From contig CABJAC010000002.1 of the NCBI GenBank assembly GCA_902363455.1, positions 50,486 to 114,485 of the forward strand: a DNA stretch of 64,000 nt. Direction: 5' to 3'. Below the pieces are notes generated by a model, which saw nothing but the letters and a program-made list of their open reading frames with translations, searched no databases and was not told where the DNA came from. Within the stretch, counting starts at the first letter, position 1. Each line of letters opens with the position of its first letter. The stretch comes from Caryophanales bacterium (GTDB taxonomy: Bacteria; Bacillota; Bacilli; Exiguobacteriales; Exiguobacteriaceae). A program made the position numbers and the translations under genes. Below, in pieces: positions 8,323 through 17,347 of this stretch.

Positions 8323-8331
8323 TCAAATTGT

Positions 8332-8362
8332 CGATCCCATGTGTGAGTGGGATCGGCTTTTT
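8332..8362 (+). terminator. intrinsic terminator of lysP
   Basis: GATCCCA and TGGGATC arms followed by GGCTTTTTT. Confidence 0.85.
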
Positions 8363-8448
8363 TGTCGTATTGTTGTTAGAAAAATGTTGAAAAACATAAT
8401 CAAGGAGTAAGAAATCGATTAAGATAAAAGAAAACGGAGGCGACTACA

Positions 8449-8631
8449 GTGAATTATTGGTATCACTTTAAACGAGCATTCATTCCAATTGCGATTCTGC
8501 TTGTGACGTTAGCAATTTATCAGATGCTTTACCGGATGAACAATATCTGGTATTCGCTCGGTGGATTAATTTTAGTGTTTGCCGCGATTTATTTTGTCAT
8601 GCGGCGCTTAAAAGCGAATCCCGAAGATTGA
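8449..8631 (+). CDS. small two-helix membrane protein
   Basis: A 60-residue protein with a GTG start 8 bases after a clean CGGAGG site. Two hydrophobic stretches (about residues 11-28 and 34-51) are linked by a short RMNN turn, and the end is basic then acidic (RRLKANPED). No family was recognised. It lies about 70 bases before msrAB in the same direction and could share its transcript. Confidence 0.7.
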   Translation: MNYWYHFKRAFIPIAILLVTLAIYQMLYRMNNIWYSLGGLILVFAAIYFVMRRLKANPED

Positions 8632-8700
8632 CTGAGCAAGATAGTAGGGTGGCAGACCAGAACGCGCTAAAATAGACCTATACAGAGGAGGGGAAGCTAG

Positions 8701-9648
8701 ATGGCAAAAGCAATATTCGCAGGTGGCTGTTTTTGGTGCATGGTCAAGCCATTTCATAAATATGATGGTGTCGAACAAGTCATTTCCGGTTATACAGGTG
8801 GTCATACAGAAAACCCGACTTATAAAGAGGTCTGTTCTGAAACGACGGGACATTTAGAAGCCGTAGAAGTCACGTATGATCCATCAGTCATCACGTATGA
8901 AGAGTTACTTGAAATTTTTTGGCGCCAAATCGATCCGACGGACGGCGGCGGACAGTTTAACGACCGTGGTCAATCGTACGAACCGGCCATTTTTTATGTC
9001 GATGAAGAACAAAAACAAGCGGCAGAACGTTCGAAAGCGGCACTTGACGCATCCGGTCGTTTCGCACGACCAGTAGCAGTCGACATCCGTCCGGCAAAAC
9101 CGTTTTGGCCGGCAGAAGAATACCATCAAGATTATTACAAAAAAAATCCGTTCCGTTACCAAATGTATAGTGTCGGATCGGGACGTGCCAAGTTTGTTAA
9201 AGAAGCTTGGAAGGATCAGGGCAAGGAACAGGAATTAAAACAACGTCTGACGCCGATCCAGTATAAAGTCACGCAGGAAAATGGAACCGAACCGGCTTTC
9301 CGCAATGAGTATTGGGATGAGGAGAGACCAGGTCTTTATGTCGATATCGTCGATGGAACACCACTCTTTACGTCAAAAGACAAATTTAATTCCAATTGTG
9401 GATGGCCGAGTTTCGCAAAACCGATTTCTGAGGATAAAATGGAAGTCGAACTGGATACGACGCACGGCATGACGCGGACAGAAGTGCGTTCTGCCAATGC
9501 AGACAGCCATCTTGGTCATATCTTTGACGACGGTCCGACGGAACTCGGAGGTCTCCGTTACTGCATTAATTCGGCAGCACTCCGGTTTATTCCGGTAGAA
9601 GAGCTTGATTCGGCAGGATATGGGGAATATAAAAAACACTTCGAATGA
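8701..9648 (+). CDS. msrAB: peptide methionine sulfoxide reductase MsrA-MsrB fusion
   Basis: A 315-residue bifunctional repair enzyme reducing both S- and R-methionine sulfoxide. The MsrA half (about 1-155) has the catalytic Cys10 in GGCFWC, and the MsrB half (about 175-310) has [19 protein letters not shown] and the catalytic Cys288 in RYCINSA. The zinc-binding CxxC pairs of some MsrB proteins are absent. The order A then B matches the fused form common in Firmicutes. A GAGGAGGGG site precedes the ATG. It probably acts in the cytoplasm since no signal peptide is present. Confidence 0.95.
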   Translation: MAKAIFAGGCFWCMVKPFHKYDGVEQVISGYTGGHTENPTYKEVCSETTGHLEAVEVTYDPSVITYEELLEIFWRQIDPTDGGGQFNDRGQSYEPAIFYVDEEQKQAAERSKAALDASGRFARPVAVDIRPAKPFWPAEEYHQDYYKKNPFRYQMYSVGSGRAKFVKEAWKDQGKEQELKQRLTPIQYKVTQENGTEPAFRNEYWDEERPGLYVDIVDGTPLFTSKDKFNSNCGWPSFAKPISEDKMEVELDTTHGMTRTEVRSANADSHLGHIFDDGPTELGGLRYCINSAALRFIPVEELDSAGYGEYKKHFE

Positions 9649-9660
9649 AGGTAACAGGCA

Positions 9661-9694
9661 GACAGCAAAGCGGATTCGTTTTGCTGTCTTTTTT
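9661..9694 (+). terminator. intrinsic terminator of msrAB
   Basis: GACAGCAAA pairs with TTTGCTGTC, followed by TTTTTT. Confidence 0.85.
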
Positions 9695-9713
9695 CTAGAA
9701 AAGGAGGTATTTT

Positions 9714-11003
9714 ATGTTCACACGGGTCTATGAAGAAATTCGACAGTTAACGATTGCAAAGGTGCTCGATTTTTACGATCACGAAATTCGGGGACTGGAT
9801 GAAACAGCACGACAAGTGAAGTATCAAAAGATGAGCACCAGCCCGTTTCTTTTTTTCCGTGGCAGCTCCCATTTGTTTTATTATGATTTGACACGGATTC
9901 CGCTCGGGTTTGATACGCCGGCTGAGACACCAACCTGGATTCAAGGTGATCTCCACTTCGAAAATTTTGGGGTCCACGGCAATGCCAAGGGCGAAATCAT
10001 ATATGATGTCAATGACTTTGATGAAGGATATCTCGGTTCTTATCTGTACGATCTCATCCGGATGGCGGTCTCCGTTCAATTGTTCGCGAAAGAAGCAGGG
10101 TATGACGCAGAGCCGGCCATTGCAGCTTATATTCAATACTACTTAGATGACTTACGCCAATATGCTAAAGGAAAAAATCCAAGCAAGGTCTGTTTTACGA
10201 TTGATAATACAAAAGGACCAATCCGTAAACTGATCAAAAAAGCAGAGAAAAAGAAAGCCGAATTACTGGGAGAGCGGACGACTGTCGTCGACGGACAACG
10301 CCAGTTTGTCGACTTACCGGATATGAAGCGACTTGATGCCTCGACTTATGCAGCGATTGAAGCCGTTTGGCCGGAGTACATCGCATCGATTGACCCCGAA
10401 GATCGACAAGAGGATGGGTTCTACGATATTAAGGATATCGTTTCCAAACTCGACAGCGGAACAGCTTCGATCGGTCTTGAGCGTTACTATATTTTGGTCG
10501 AAGGAAAAGGCGGGGAGCATGAAGACTTGATTCTCGAGATGAAGCAGGCCCAATCTTCTGTCCCGTCCCTGTTTGTACCCGTCTATTTGCAGGAGGTGGA
10601 GACGGTTCACCAAGGTCGTCGCATCATCACCTCGCAAAAGGCGATGCAGGCACATGAAGATCCGTATCTCGGTTACGTGACGATGCAAGGAAAAGAATAT
10701 TATGTACGGGAACGTTCGCCATACAAAAAGAAATTGAAAGCAAAGCACATCAAAAGCCAAGATGACCTCGAAAACGTCCTTTCGATTCAAGGTCAAATTA
10801 CCGCCAAAATCCATGCACGGGCCGACATGGATGCAGGAATTGATATGAATGTCTTAAACCATCATGCGGACGTCGTCATCATCGAATCGATTGGTGTATC
10901 AGATGCGGAATTCACCCGACAAATTCAACGGTGGTCAAGTGCCTATGCAGCCCGGACAACGCTTGATTTTCAAGTGTTTTTAAGTTGGTTAGCAACTCGT
11001 TAA
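9714..11003 (+). CDS. DUF2252 family protein
   Basis: A 429-residue cytoplasmic protein of the DUF2252 family. The distinctive block GDLHFENFG followed by DVNDFDEGYLGSYLYDLIR resembles the catalytic and metal loops of aminoglycoside-phosphotransferase-like kinases (HxDxxxxN and DxD positions). Whether it phosphorylates anything is unknown. An AGGAGGT site lies 7 bases before the ATG. It is a single gene between two terminators, so the context gives no functional hint. Confidence 0.85.
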   Translation: MFTRVYEEIRQLTIAKVLDFYDHEIRGLDETARQVKYQKMSTSPFLFFRGSSHLFYYDLTRIPLGFDTPAETPTWIQGDLHFENFGVHGNAKGEIIYDVNDFDEGYLGSYLYDLIRMAVSVQLFAKEAGYDAEPAIAAYIQYYLDDLRQYAKGKNPSKVCFTIDNTKGPIRKLIKKAEKKKAELLGERTTVVDGQRQFVDLPDMKRLDASTYAAIEAVWPEYIASIDPEDRQEDGFYDIKDIVSKLDSGTASIGLERYYILVEGKGGEHEDLILEMKQAQSSVPSLFVPVYLQEVETVHQGRRIITSQKAMQAHEDPYLGYVTMQGKEYYVRERSPYKKKLKAKHIKSQDDLENVLSIQGQITAKIHARADMDAGIDMNVLNHHADVVIIESIGVSDAEFTRQIQRWSSAYAARTTLDFQVFLSWLATR

Positions 11004-11036
11004 ATACTATTTTCGAAGATCTTTTTTTAGACAAAG

Positions 11037-11084
11037 ATTCCCGATGAATACCAGTTCATACTGGTTGGAGAGGGAATTTTTTTT
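11037..11084 (+). terminator. intrinsic terminator of the DUF2252 gene
   Basis: ATTCCC and GGGAAT arms, an internal ACCAGT/ACTGGT stem, then eight T. Confidence 0.75.
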
Positions 11085-11143
11085 AGCTTTTCAAATTATG
11101 TAAGCGAAACGCAATTTATAAATGGGTCTAATGACCTATATCA

Positions 11144-11158
11144 ATTTATCTGAAAAAT
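11144..11158. promoter_or_regulatory. candidate CodY box
   Basis: ATTTATCTGAAAAAT matches the CodY consensus AATTTTCWGAAAATT at 12 of 15 positions and lies about 80 bases before an amino-acid permease. Boxes with three mismatches occur by chance in AT-rich DNA, so this is tentative. Confidence 0.35.
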
Positions 11159-11234
11159 TCGTAAATTTTGTGTTAAGTAATTGCAAAACATTTTTTGTAA
11201 TTCGAACTAAACACACAACAGGGGGAGTATCATC

Positions 11235-12668
11235 ATGAGTTTGACGCGGAAAAAAGATGTTTCCGCTATGATTGCTGCGAGTCAGCGCAACAGCGGACTT
11301 GCTCGAAATCTTGGCGCAATGGATTTAACGTTTTTAGGAATTGGCGCCATCATTGGTACGGGGATTTTCGTCTTAACCGGAACAGGAGCATTGACAGCAG
11401 GACCTGGTCTTATCGTTTCATTCATTTTATCTGCCATTGCTTGTGGGTTAGCAGCTCTCGCTTATGCGGAGTTCGCTTCAACGATTCCGGTCAGTGGCTC
11501 CGTCTACACATACACATATGCAACGATGGGTGAAATCTTTGCCTGGATCATCGGTTGGAACTTGATTTTGGAATACGGACTGGCCTCGAGTGCCGTTGCG
11601 GCAGGGTGGTCCGGTTACTTCCAGTCCTTACTCGGTGGATTCGGTATTCATATCCCGACAGCACTCTCAGCAGCTCCCGGCGCGGTAGAAGGCGCCAAAA
11701 CATTCTTCAACTTACCGGCCTTCCTGATTTTACTTGCGATCACAGGCTTGTTATCGATGGGAATCAAGGAAACAAAACGTGTCAACAACATCATGGTTGT
11801 CATTAAGCTCGCCGTCGTCGTCTTATTCATCGTCGTTGGTGTCGGCTATGTTGAACCGACGAACTGGGCACCGTTTACACCATTCGGTTGGGGTGGCGTC
11901 TTCTCAGGAGCAGCCATCGTCTTCTTCGCTTACATCGGCTTTGATGCCGTCACATCAGCAGCAGAGGAAGTACGTGACCCGCAGAAGAACTTACCACGCG
12001 GAATCATCGGTTCGTTGGCAGTTTGTACAGTACTTTACGTCATCGTTGCAGCAATCATGACAGGGATCGTTCCTTACCAACAGTTTGCTGGTGTCGATCA
12101 TCCGGTGTCACTCGCTATTCAAATGGCAGGTCAAAACTGGGTTGCCGGCTTCATCGATTTAGGTGCAATCCTCGGTATCACAACCGTCATCATCGTTATG
12201 ACATACGGGATGGTTCGCTTGGCATTCGCTATCTCACGTGACGGAATGTTCCCGAAAGTGTTCTCAGAAGTACACCCGAAATACCAAACACCGTTCAAAG
12301 CAACATGGATGATTGGTCTTGGCAGCGCGACAGTTGCTGGATTCGTTCCACTTGATGTCATCGCAAACCTCGTGAACATGGGAACTCTTGCAGCGTTCGT
12401 CTTGATCTCAGTCGCTGTTTTGATCCTTCGCAAAACACAACCGGATCTCCCACGGGCATTCAAATGTCCAGGTATGCCGTATGTGCCGATTGCAGCAATC
12501 GCTTCTTGTCTCTTCTTAATGTTCAACTTGAAACTCGAGACGTGGATTGCATTCCTCATCTGGCTTGCGATTGGACTTGTCCTGTACTTCGCGTTTGCTC
12601 GAAAGAATTCAAAATTGTCTCCAGAAAATATGCCGGCAGCTGAATTTGCAGCTTCGGACGATAAATAA
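11235..12668 (+). CDS. amino acid permease, APC family (YfnA/CAT type)
   Basis: A 477-residue transporter resembling the Bacillus YfnA and cationic amino acid transporter subgroup. Helix 1 carries FLGIGAIIGTGIFVLTGTGA, helix 6 has FFAYIGFDAVTSAAEEVRDPQKNLPRGI, a hallmark of the CAT branch, and FKCPGMPYVPIAAI marks the region near helix 10. Substrates in this branch range over branched-chain and cationic amino acids, so none is assigned. A GGGGGAG site precedes the ATG. It is monocistronic, with a candidate CodY box upstream. Confidence 0.9.
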   Translation: MSLTRKKDVSAMIAASQRNSGLARNLGAMDLTFLGIGAIIGTGIFVLTGTGALTAGPGLIVSFILSAIACGLAALAYAEFASTIPVSGSVYTYTYATMGEIFAWIIGWNLILEYGLASSAVAAGWSGYFQSLLGGFGIHIPTALSAAPGAVEGAKTFFNLPAFLILLAITGLLSMGIKETKRVNNIMVVIKLAVVVLFIVVGVGYVEPTNWAPFTPFGWGGVFSGAAIVFFAYIGFDAVTSAAEEVRDPQKNLPRGIIGSLAVCTVLYVIVAAIMTGIVPYQQFAGVDHPVSLAIQMAGQNWVAGFIDLGAILGITTVIIVMTYGMVRLAFAISRDGMFPKVFSEVHPKYQTPFKATWMIGLGSATVAGFVPLDVIANLVNMGTLAAFVLISVAVLILRKTQPDLPRAFKCPGMPYVPIAAIASCLFLMFNLKLETWIAFLIWLAIGLVLYFAFARKNSKLSPENMPAAEFAASDDK

Positions 12669-12701
12669 AAAAATGCGATCCCGAGAGGGGTCGCATTTTT
12701 T
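12667..12701. terminator. bidirectional terminator between the permease and glpD
   Basis: AAAATGCGA..CCC pairs with GGG..TCGCATTTT, with A and T runs on both sides. It serves both convergent genes. Confidence 0.9.
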
Positions 12702-12743
12702 CTGTAATGACTTCAACTAAAGAAGAATTTCGTCAATGATGCA

Positions 12744-14405
12744 TCAGAGTGCTGGAATCGAACTTTTAATTCGAACAGCATCAAATTCTCGCTTGATACT
12801 TTCGTTGGCTTTAGCTTCTTCTTCCGCTGACCAACCAAGTTCACTCCGCATCAAGGCGAGTACACCGTCGGCATGTTTTTCGGCATTCGGGAAATCAAAG
12901 AAGACGGCAGAAGCACGGCGGTTTAAGAAGTCGCCCGGTTGCATGACGAGTTCCGCTTCAAGTCCGTACAAGAGTCCGCCGAACCAGTGTAACGGCAACT
13001 GGTACCGTTCGGCTTCGCTGCCGCGCGAACGAATCAATTCAAAGACGCGTTCGACGTCGGTGCCGTAGCGTTGAATCAACCAAGTTGCTTCTTTCGGCGA
13101 GAGTCCAAGGGCTTCGCCTTTTGGCTGCTGTTCTTTTAAATAACGGGCAAATCCTTTACTGCCGTCGGGATGGCCACCACCGAGTAAGATATCGTGGGTC
13201 CGCGAGGCCAGATAAATCCGATTTTCTTCATCTTTGAACTGATCAGCGACCATGTCGATGATCCGCTCGGCCATCTTCCGGTAACCGGTCAATTTACCGC
13301 CGGCGATAGACATCAATCCGGATTTTGAGACGAAGATTTCGTCTTTCCGTGATAATTCACTCGGGTCTTTTCCGTCTTCGTGAATCAGAGGCCGTAATCC
13401 GGACCACGTCGATTCCACATGTTCCGCCCGAAGTTCGACATTAAACATTTGATTCGTCGCATCCAAAATATAGTCCCGGTCTTCTTCTGTGACACCCGGC
13501 TCAAGGATATCCCCTTTATAGTTCGTATCCGTCGTACCAACATACGTCTTGCCTTCACGTGGAATAGCGAAGATCATCCGTCCGTCCGCTACGTCAAAAT
13601 AGACCGCTTGTTGCAACGGGAAGTGGGCTTGATCGATGACGAGGTGAATCCCTTTTGTCAGGTGAAGTGATTTCCCGGCTTTTGAACCGTCTTTTTCACG
13701 CAACTCGTCGACCCATGGACCGGTCGCATTGATGATTTTTTTCGCACGGATCGTGTACGTCTTCCCGCTTAAGACGTCCTGGACTTCGACCCCGACGACT
13801 TTGCCGTTATGGTAGACAAGCGACTCCGCTTTCGTGTAGTTGACGGCACGTCCGGCGTATCCGACCGCTGCTTTTAAGACCTCGACCGTCAGTCGGGCAT
13901 CGTCCGTTTTGTATTCGACATAACGACCACCCCCGACGAGATGTTCTGACCGTAAAAGCGGTTCATACCGAAGCGTTTCTTCTTTAGACAACATCGTCCG
14001 CCGTTCATGGCGTCGGACGCCTGCCAATTGATCATAGACTCGTAAACCGATTGACGTTGAAAAACTGCCGAACGTGCCGCCTTCGACAAGTGGCAACATC
14101 ATCCACTCGGGTGTCGTGACGTGCGGGGCGTTCTCATACACGATCGCCCGTTCTTTTCCGACCTCTGCGACCAACTTGATTTCAAATTGTTTCAGGTAAC
14201 GTAAGCCACCATGGACGAGTTTCGTCGAACGGCTTGATGTCCCTTCTGCGAAATCCTGCATCTCAATCAACCCGGTCCGCATGCCCCGGCTTTGAGCGTC
14301 CAGTAAAATCCCGGCCCCGGTGATTCCACCGCCAATGACTAACACATCAAGCAGTTCCTGTCCCATCTCTTCTAGCCATGCTGTTCGTTCCGTACTTGAA
14401 AACAT
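12744..14405 (-). CDS. glpD: aerobic glycerol-3-phosphate dehydrogenase
   Basis: A 553-residue FAD enzyme oxidising glycerol-3-phosphate to dihydroxyacetone phosphate and passing electrons to quinone at the membrane. The Rossmann FAD motif is VIGGGITGAGILLDAQSRG, followed by the family block GTSSRSTKLVHGGLRYL; TKGIHLVI and LMSIAGGKLTGYRKMAE mark the substrate and C-terminal regions. Length is normal. It starts with a GGGGGAA site only 35 bases after the stop of the upstream dehydrogenase gene. No GlpP-type antiterminated leader is visible, so expression probably depends on read-through from that gene. Confidence 0.95.
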   Translation of the reverse strand: MFSSTERTAWLEEMGQELLDVLVIGGGITGAGILLDAQSRGMRTGLIEMQDFAEGTSSRSTKLVHGGLRYLKQFEIKLVAEVGKERAIVYENAPHVTTPEWMMLPLVEGGTFGSFSTSIGLRVYDQLAGVRRHERRTMLSKEETLRYEPLLRSEHLVGGGRYVEYKTDDARLTVEVLKAAVGYAGRAVNYTKAESLVYHNGKVVGVEVQDVLSGKTYTIRAKKIINATGPWVDELREKDGSKAGKSLHLTKGIHLVIDQAHFPLQQAVYFDVADGRMIFAIPREGKTYVGTTDTNYKGDILEPGVTEEDRDYILDATNQMFNVELRAEHVESTWSGLRPLIHEDGKDPSELSRKDEIFVSKSGLMSIAGGKLTGYRKMAERIIDMVADQFKDEENRIYLASRTHDILLGGGHPDGSKGFARYLKEQQPKGEALGLSPKEATWLIQRYGTDVERVFELIRSRGSEAERYQLPLHWFGGLLYGLEAELVMQPGDFLNRRASAVFFDFPNAEKHADGVLALMRSELGWSAEEEAKANESIKREFDAVRIKSSIPAL

Positions 14406-14440
14406 GCATATTTCCCCCTGTTCATCTGAAATGGATTATT

Positions 14441-15409
14441 TTAATCTACTTCTATCCATGTACCCTCTTTTACACTTTTTTGAGCACAATCGATAATTTT
14501 CATGACGAGCAGAGCTTGTTCTGTCGTAACAGCCAGAGGTGCCTCGTTTCGGAGTGCTGTTGCGAGATCAAGATAATAGTTTTTGAAGCCGGATTCAAGG
14601 AAAGGACGGGCTTCGAGCGGTTGTTCCGGTCTGCCCCACATGTATGTCTCTTGTTTCGTATCGACGTGATCGACGAAATAACTGGCTTTTGTTCCATGAA
14701 CGGCAAGCGAAGGACCAGGAGCCGGCACAAGCGATCCGATGTGCAGGATGGCACGACGTGTTCCGAAGGTCAGGATCAGATGCGTGTAATCTTCGACCTG
14801 ACCATCCGGACGTTGAATCGTCTGGTCACAAAAGACGCGGTCGGGTCGCTCGCCAAACAGCATTAAAGCTTGGTCGATTAAATGCGAGCCTAAATCGTAA
14901 AGCAGACCGGCACCCGGGACATCCTGTTCCCGCCAACGTGCCCGGACGGTCGGACGATAACGGTCATAGTGTGCTTCGAATGTCTGGACACGTCCGAGTT
15001 CACCGTCTTCGACCAGTTGGAGTAAGGTCCGGAAGTCTTTTGTATAACGGCGGTTATGGTAAACTGTCAGTAATCGATTTTGCTGACGCGCAAGATCCGT
15101 CAACTGTTCGGCTTCAGTCAGAGTGACGGTAAAGGGCTTTTCGACCAAGACGTGACACCCTGCCAAGAGTGCCGTGTTGGCGAGGGGATAATGTTCGGCG
15201 TTTGGTGTGGCGATGACGACAAGATCAATCGTTTCTGACGCCAATAAGTCTTCGAGTGAAGAATAGACCGGCACATCCGGATAACTTCCGGCAACGGCTT
15301 CCGGACGACTTGATTGGACGGCAACGAGCTGATAATCAGGAGCAGTGATGTACGGAGCATGCAGATGTTCGCCCGCAAGTCCAAAACCAATTAAAGCAGT
15401 ACGAATCAT
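14441..15409 (-). CDS. Gfo/Idh/MocA family oxidoreductase, IolW/YdgJ-like
   Basis: A 322-residue NAD(P)-dependent dehydrogenase. The N-terminal Rossmann fold opens TALIGFGLAGEHLHAPY, and HVLVEKPFTVTLTEAE carries the family EKP motif whose lysine is catalytic; DLGSHLIDQALMLFG supplies the conserved histidine region. It most resembles scyllo-inositol dehydrogenases (IolW) and E. coli YdgJ, but the sugar or inositol substrate is uncertain. Upstream open codons lack a ribosome site; ATG 15409 has AAGGAAG 8 bases away. It probably shares a transcript with glpD. Confidence 0.88.
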   Translation of the reverse strand: MIRTALIGFGLAGEHLHAPYITAPDYQLVAVQSSRPEAVAGSYPDVPVYSSLEDLLASETIDLVVIATPNAEHYPLANTALLAGCHVLVEKPFTVTLTEAEQLTDLARQQNRLLTVYHNRRYTKDFRTLLQLVEDGELGRVQTFEAHYDRYRPTVRARWREQDVPGAGLLYDLGSHLIDQALMLFGERPDRVFCDQTIQRPDGQVEDYTHLILTFGTRRAILHIGSLVPAPGPSLAVHGTKASYFVDHVDTKQETYMWGRPEQPLEARPFLESGFKNYYLDLATALRNEAPLAVTTEQALLVMKIIDCAQKSVKEGTWIEVD

Positions 15410-15464
15410 GGAGGACACTTCCTTTTCGGTTAATACATTCAATCTATCATATGAGGTGAGCAAG

Positions 15465-15734
15465 ATGATTACAGAACAACAAGTCATTGAAAAAATGCGA
15501 CAGACGATGTCAAAAATTGAACAAACGACCGGCAAGATACAGAGTGAGCACATTGCAGCCATGAAAGCGTATTGTGAGCTGCTGCTCGATCAACCAATGG
15601 TAGAATCGGCGACCCGTTCAGTTATAACTCCGGTAACGGAGAAAAAAACACCGGAAGTTGATCCGATGCTTGCCCGATTCATGGGAGTTGCTCAGGAAAA
15701 AGAAGAAAAAGGACCATCTTTACTCGATTTTTGA
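15465..15734 (+). CDS. ywdI: YwdI family protein (DUF5327)
   Basis: An 89-residue hydrophilic protein, mostly helical, ending in a short LLDF tail after an EEKG linker. It resembles B. subtilis YwdI (DUF5327): a helical N-terminal half with EHIAAMKAYCELLLDQ and a charged C-terminus. Function is unknown. The ATG at 15465 follows GAGGTGAG; the open frame further upstream overlaps the divergent dehydrogenase start and is not used. Confidence 0.7.
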   Translation: MITEQQVIEKMRQTMSKIEQTTGKIQSEHIAAMKAYCELLLDQPMVESATRSVITPVTEKKTPEVDPMLARFMGVAQEKEEKGPSLLDF

Positions 15735-15791
15735 GTAAATCAAATCGATTTTGGGAATAGAGTAGAAGGAAAAAACAAGGGGGAACAAATC

Positions 15792-16442
15792 ATGAAAACA
15801 GTTATCGTCATCGGAGCCGGTCCGGGAAATGGGACCGAAATCAGTAAACGGTTCGGAAAAGAAGGGTTTCAAGTCGTCTGTGCCGCACGAACGCAGGAAA
15901 CACTGGCTGCCGTCATCACAGAACTGAAAGAAAAAGGGATTGAAGCGGTTGGCGTCGAATGTGATGCGTCACGCCGCGCAGATCTCGAATCACTTGTCGA
16001 ATGGACAAAAGAGCAGTATGGACAGGTGGACGTTCTCGTCTATAATGCGTCAATCCTGCATCAAGCATCTGTACTTGAGGTATCGGCGGATCAGATTACG
16101 AAAGAATTTGAAATTGATGTTCTCGGGGCGTTACATGCTGCCCAAATCGTTGCACCGGACATGGTAGAACGAAAAGACGGCGCTATTTTGATTACGGGTG
16201 GAGGAGCAGCATTGAATGCCATCAAATCCTTACCGGGTCTCTCAATCGGAAAAGCCGGTGTCCGTCAATTGACGCATATGCTGCATGATACGTTGAAAGA
16301 CGACAATGTCTACGTCGGGACAGTGACGATTGCCGGTGAAGTCAAACGTGGAACGGCATTGGATCCGAAAAATGTTGCGGAAGCCTTCTATACGCTATAT
16401 ACGAATCGCACGGATGTCGAAAAGGTACTCGAAGCAAAGTAA
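15792..16442 (+). CDS. atypical SDR family protein lacking the catalytic tyrosine
   Basis: A 216-residue short-chain dehydrogenase-fold protein. The nucleotide-binding turn is GAGPGNG and VYNAS replaces the usual NNAG. At the YxxxK site the sequence is GLSIGKAG: the lysine is present but the tyrosine position is leucine, and the serine that normally precedes it lies in a GGGAA stretch. It may bind NAD(P) without classical SDR chemistry, or act on an unusual substrate. A GGGGGAAC site precedes the ATG. A terminator follows, so it is monocistronic. Confidence 0.8.
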   Translation: MKTVIVIGAGPGNGTEISKRFGKEGFQVVCAARTQETLAAVITELKEKGIEAVGVECDASRRADLESLVEWTKEQYGQVDVLVYNASILHQASVLEVSADQITKEFEIDVLGALHAAQIVAPDMVERKDGAILITGGGAALNAIKSLPGLSIGKAGVRQLTHMLHDTLKDDNVYVGTVTIAGEVKRGTALDPKNVAEAFYTLYTNRTDVEKVLEAK

Positions 16443-16485
16443 CCGGGAATCAGCACAAGTAACATGAGATACGATTTAGACTGGA

Positions 16486-16518
16486 AAGCGTCGACGCGTC
16501 TGATGTCGGCGCTTTTTT
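16486..16518 (+). terminator. intrinsic terminator of the SDR gene
   Basis: AGCG-CGAC pairs with GTCG-CGCT, followed by TTTTTT. Confidence 0.8.
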
Positions 16519-16542
16519 GAATCCAATGAGAGGGGAAAACCT

Positions 16543-17283
16543 ATGAGACGGGTGTTATCTCAACTGTTTTTAGTAATGACTATCCTATTTTTGAGCGGAT
16601 GCGCACTGGATTCAGAACCGGGTGATCAACAGACAGGCATCACACAACCGGATGAAGAAAAAGTGACGGAAGCCACCGTTGAACGTGTCATTGACGGGGA
16701 TACGGTGAAAGTCCGGCTGCAAAACGGTCAAACGGAAGATGTCCGTTTTTTATTGGTCGATACACCGGAGACCGTAAATCCGGAAAAGCCGGTTCAACCG
16801 TATGGTCCGGAAGCCTCCCGTTTTACGAAAGAGGCATTACCGACAGGGAGCGACATCTTGCTTGAACGGGATCAGTCAAAGACAGACCGCTATGGGCGAT
16901 GGCTTGCTTATGTCTGGTCAGACGGAAAGATGATTAATCAAGAGCTGTTGCGAAAGGGCTTGGCACGAGTCGCCTACATCTATGAGCCGGATACTCGGTA
17001 TGTCGAGACATTTCAAGAAATTGAAGATGAAGCAAAAGGGAAACAGTTAGGAATCTGGCAGACGAAAGGATACGCGACCGATCGTGGATTCGATACTTCG
17101 GTCATAAATGGAATATCTGAGGAGTCAAGCGACTGTGCCAACATAAAAGGGAACATTAACCGCCAAGGGGAAAAAATCTATCACATTGAAGGCGGACGTT
17201 CGTACGACGAAGTGAACCCGGAAGAGATGTTTTGCAGTGAACAGGAAGCGAAAGAAGCCGGATTCGTCCGAGCGGCTAAGTAA
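16543..17283 (+). CDS. secreted lipoprotein thermonuclease (SNase family)
   Basis: A 246-residue exported nuclease. The signal peptide ends in the lipobox LSGC (Cys20), so the protein is probably lipid-anchored outside the cell. The SNase domain (about 44-170) keeps the catalytic set: DVRFLLVDTPE holds the first arginine, aspartate and glutamate, and DRYGRWLAYV holds the second arginine. The C-terminal 50 residues (KGNINRQGEKIYH ... FCSEQEAKEAGFVRA) form the small Cys-containing domain often appended to Firmicute SNases. It hydrolyses DNA and RNA; a role in nucleic-acid scavenging is inferred. Confidence 0.93.
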   Translation: MRRVLSQLFLVMTILFLSGCALDSEPGDQQTGITQPDEEKVTEATVERVIDGDTVKVRLQNGQTEDVRFLLVDTPETVNPEKPVQPYGPEASRFTKEALPTGSDILLERDQSKTDRYGRWLAYVWSDGKMINQELLRKGLARVAYIYEPDTRYVETFQEIEDEAKGKQLGIWQTKGYATDRGFDTSVINGISEESSDCANIKGNINRQGEKIYHIEGGRSYDEVNPEEMFCSEQEAKEAGFVRAAK

Positions 17284-17292
17284 CAGAACATC

Positions 17293-17330
17293 AAACAGGT
17301 ACCCCGATATCAAATCGAAGGTACCTGTTT
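17293..17330. terminator. strong hairpin between convergent genes
   Basis: AAACAGGTACC pairs with GGTACCTGTTT, with an inner CGAT/ATCG stem. T tracts are weak on both sides, but the position between convergent nuclease and CDF genes fits a shared terminator. Confidence 0.6.
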
Positions 17331-17347
17331 GTGAATTCTTTAAATGA

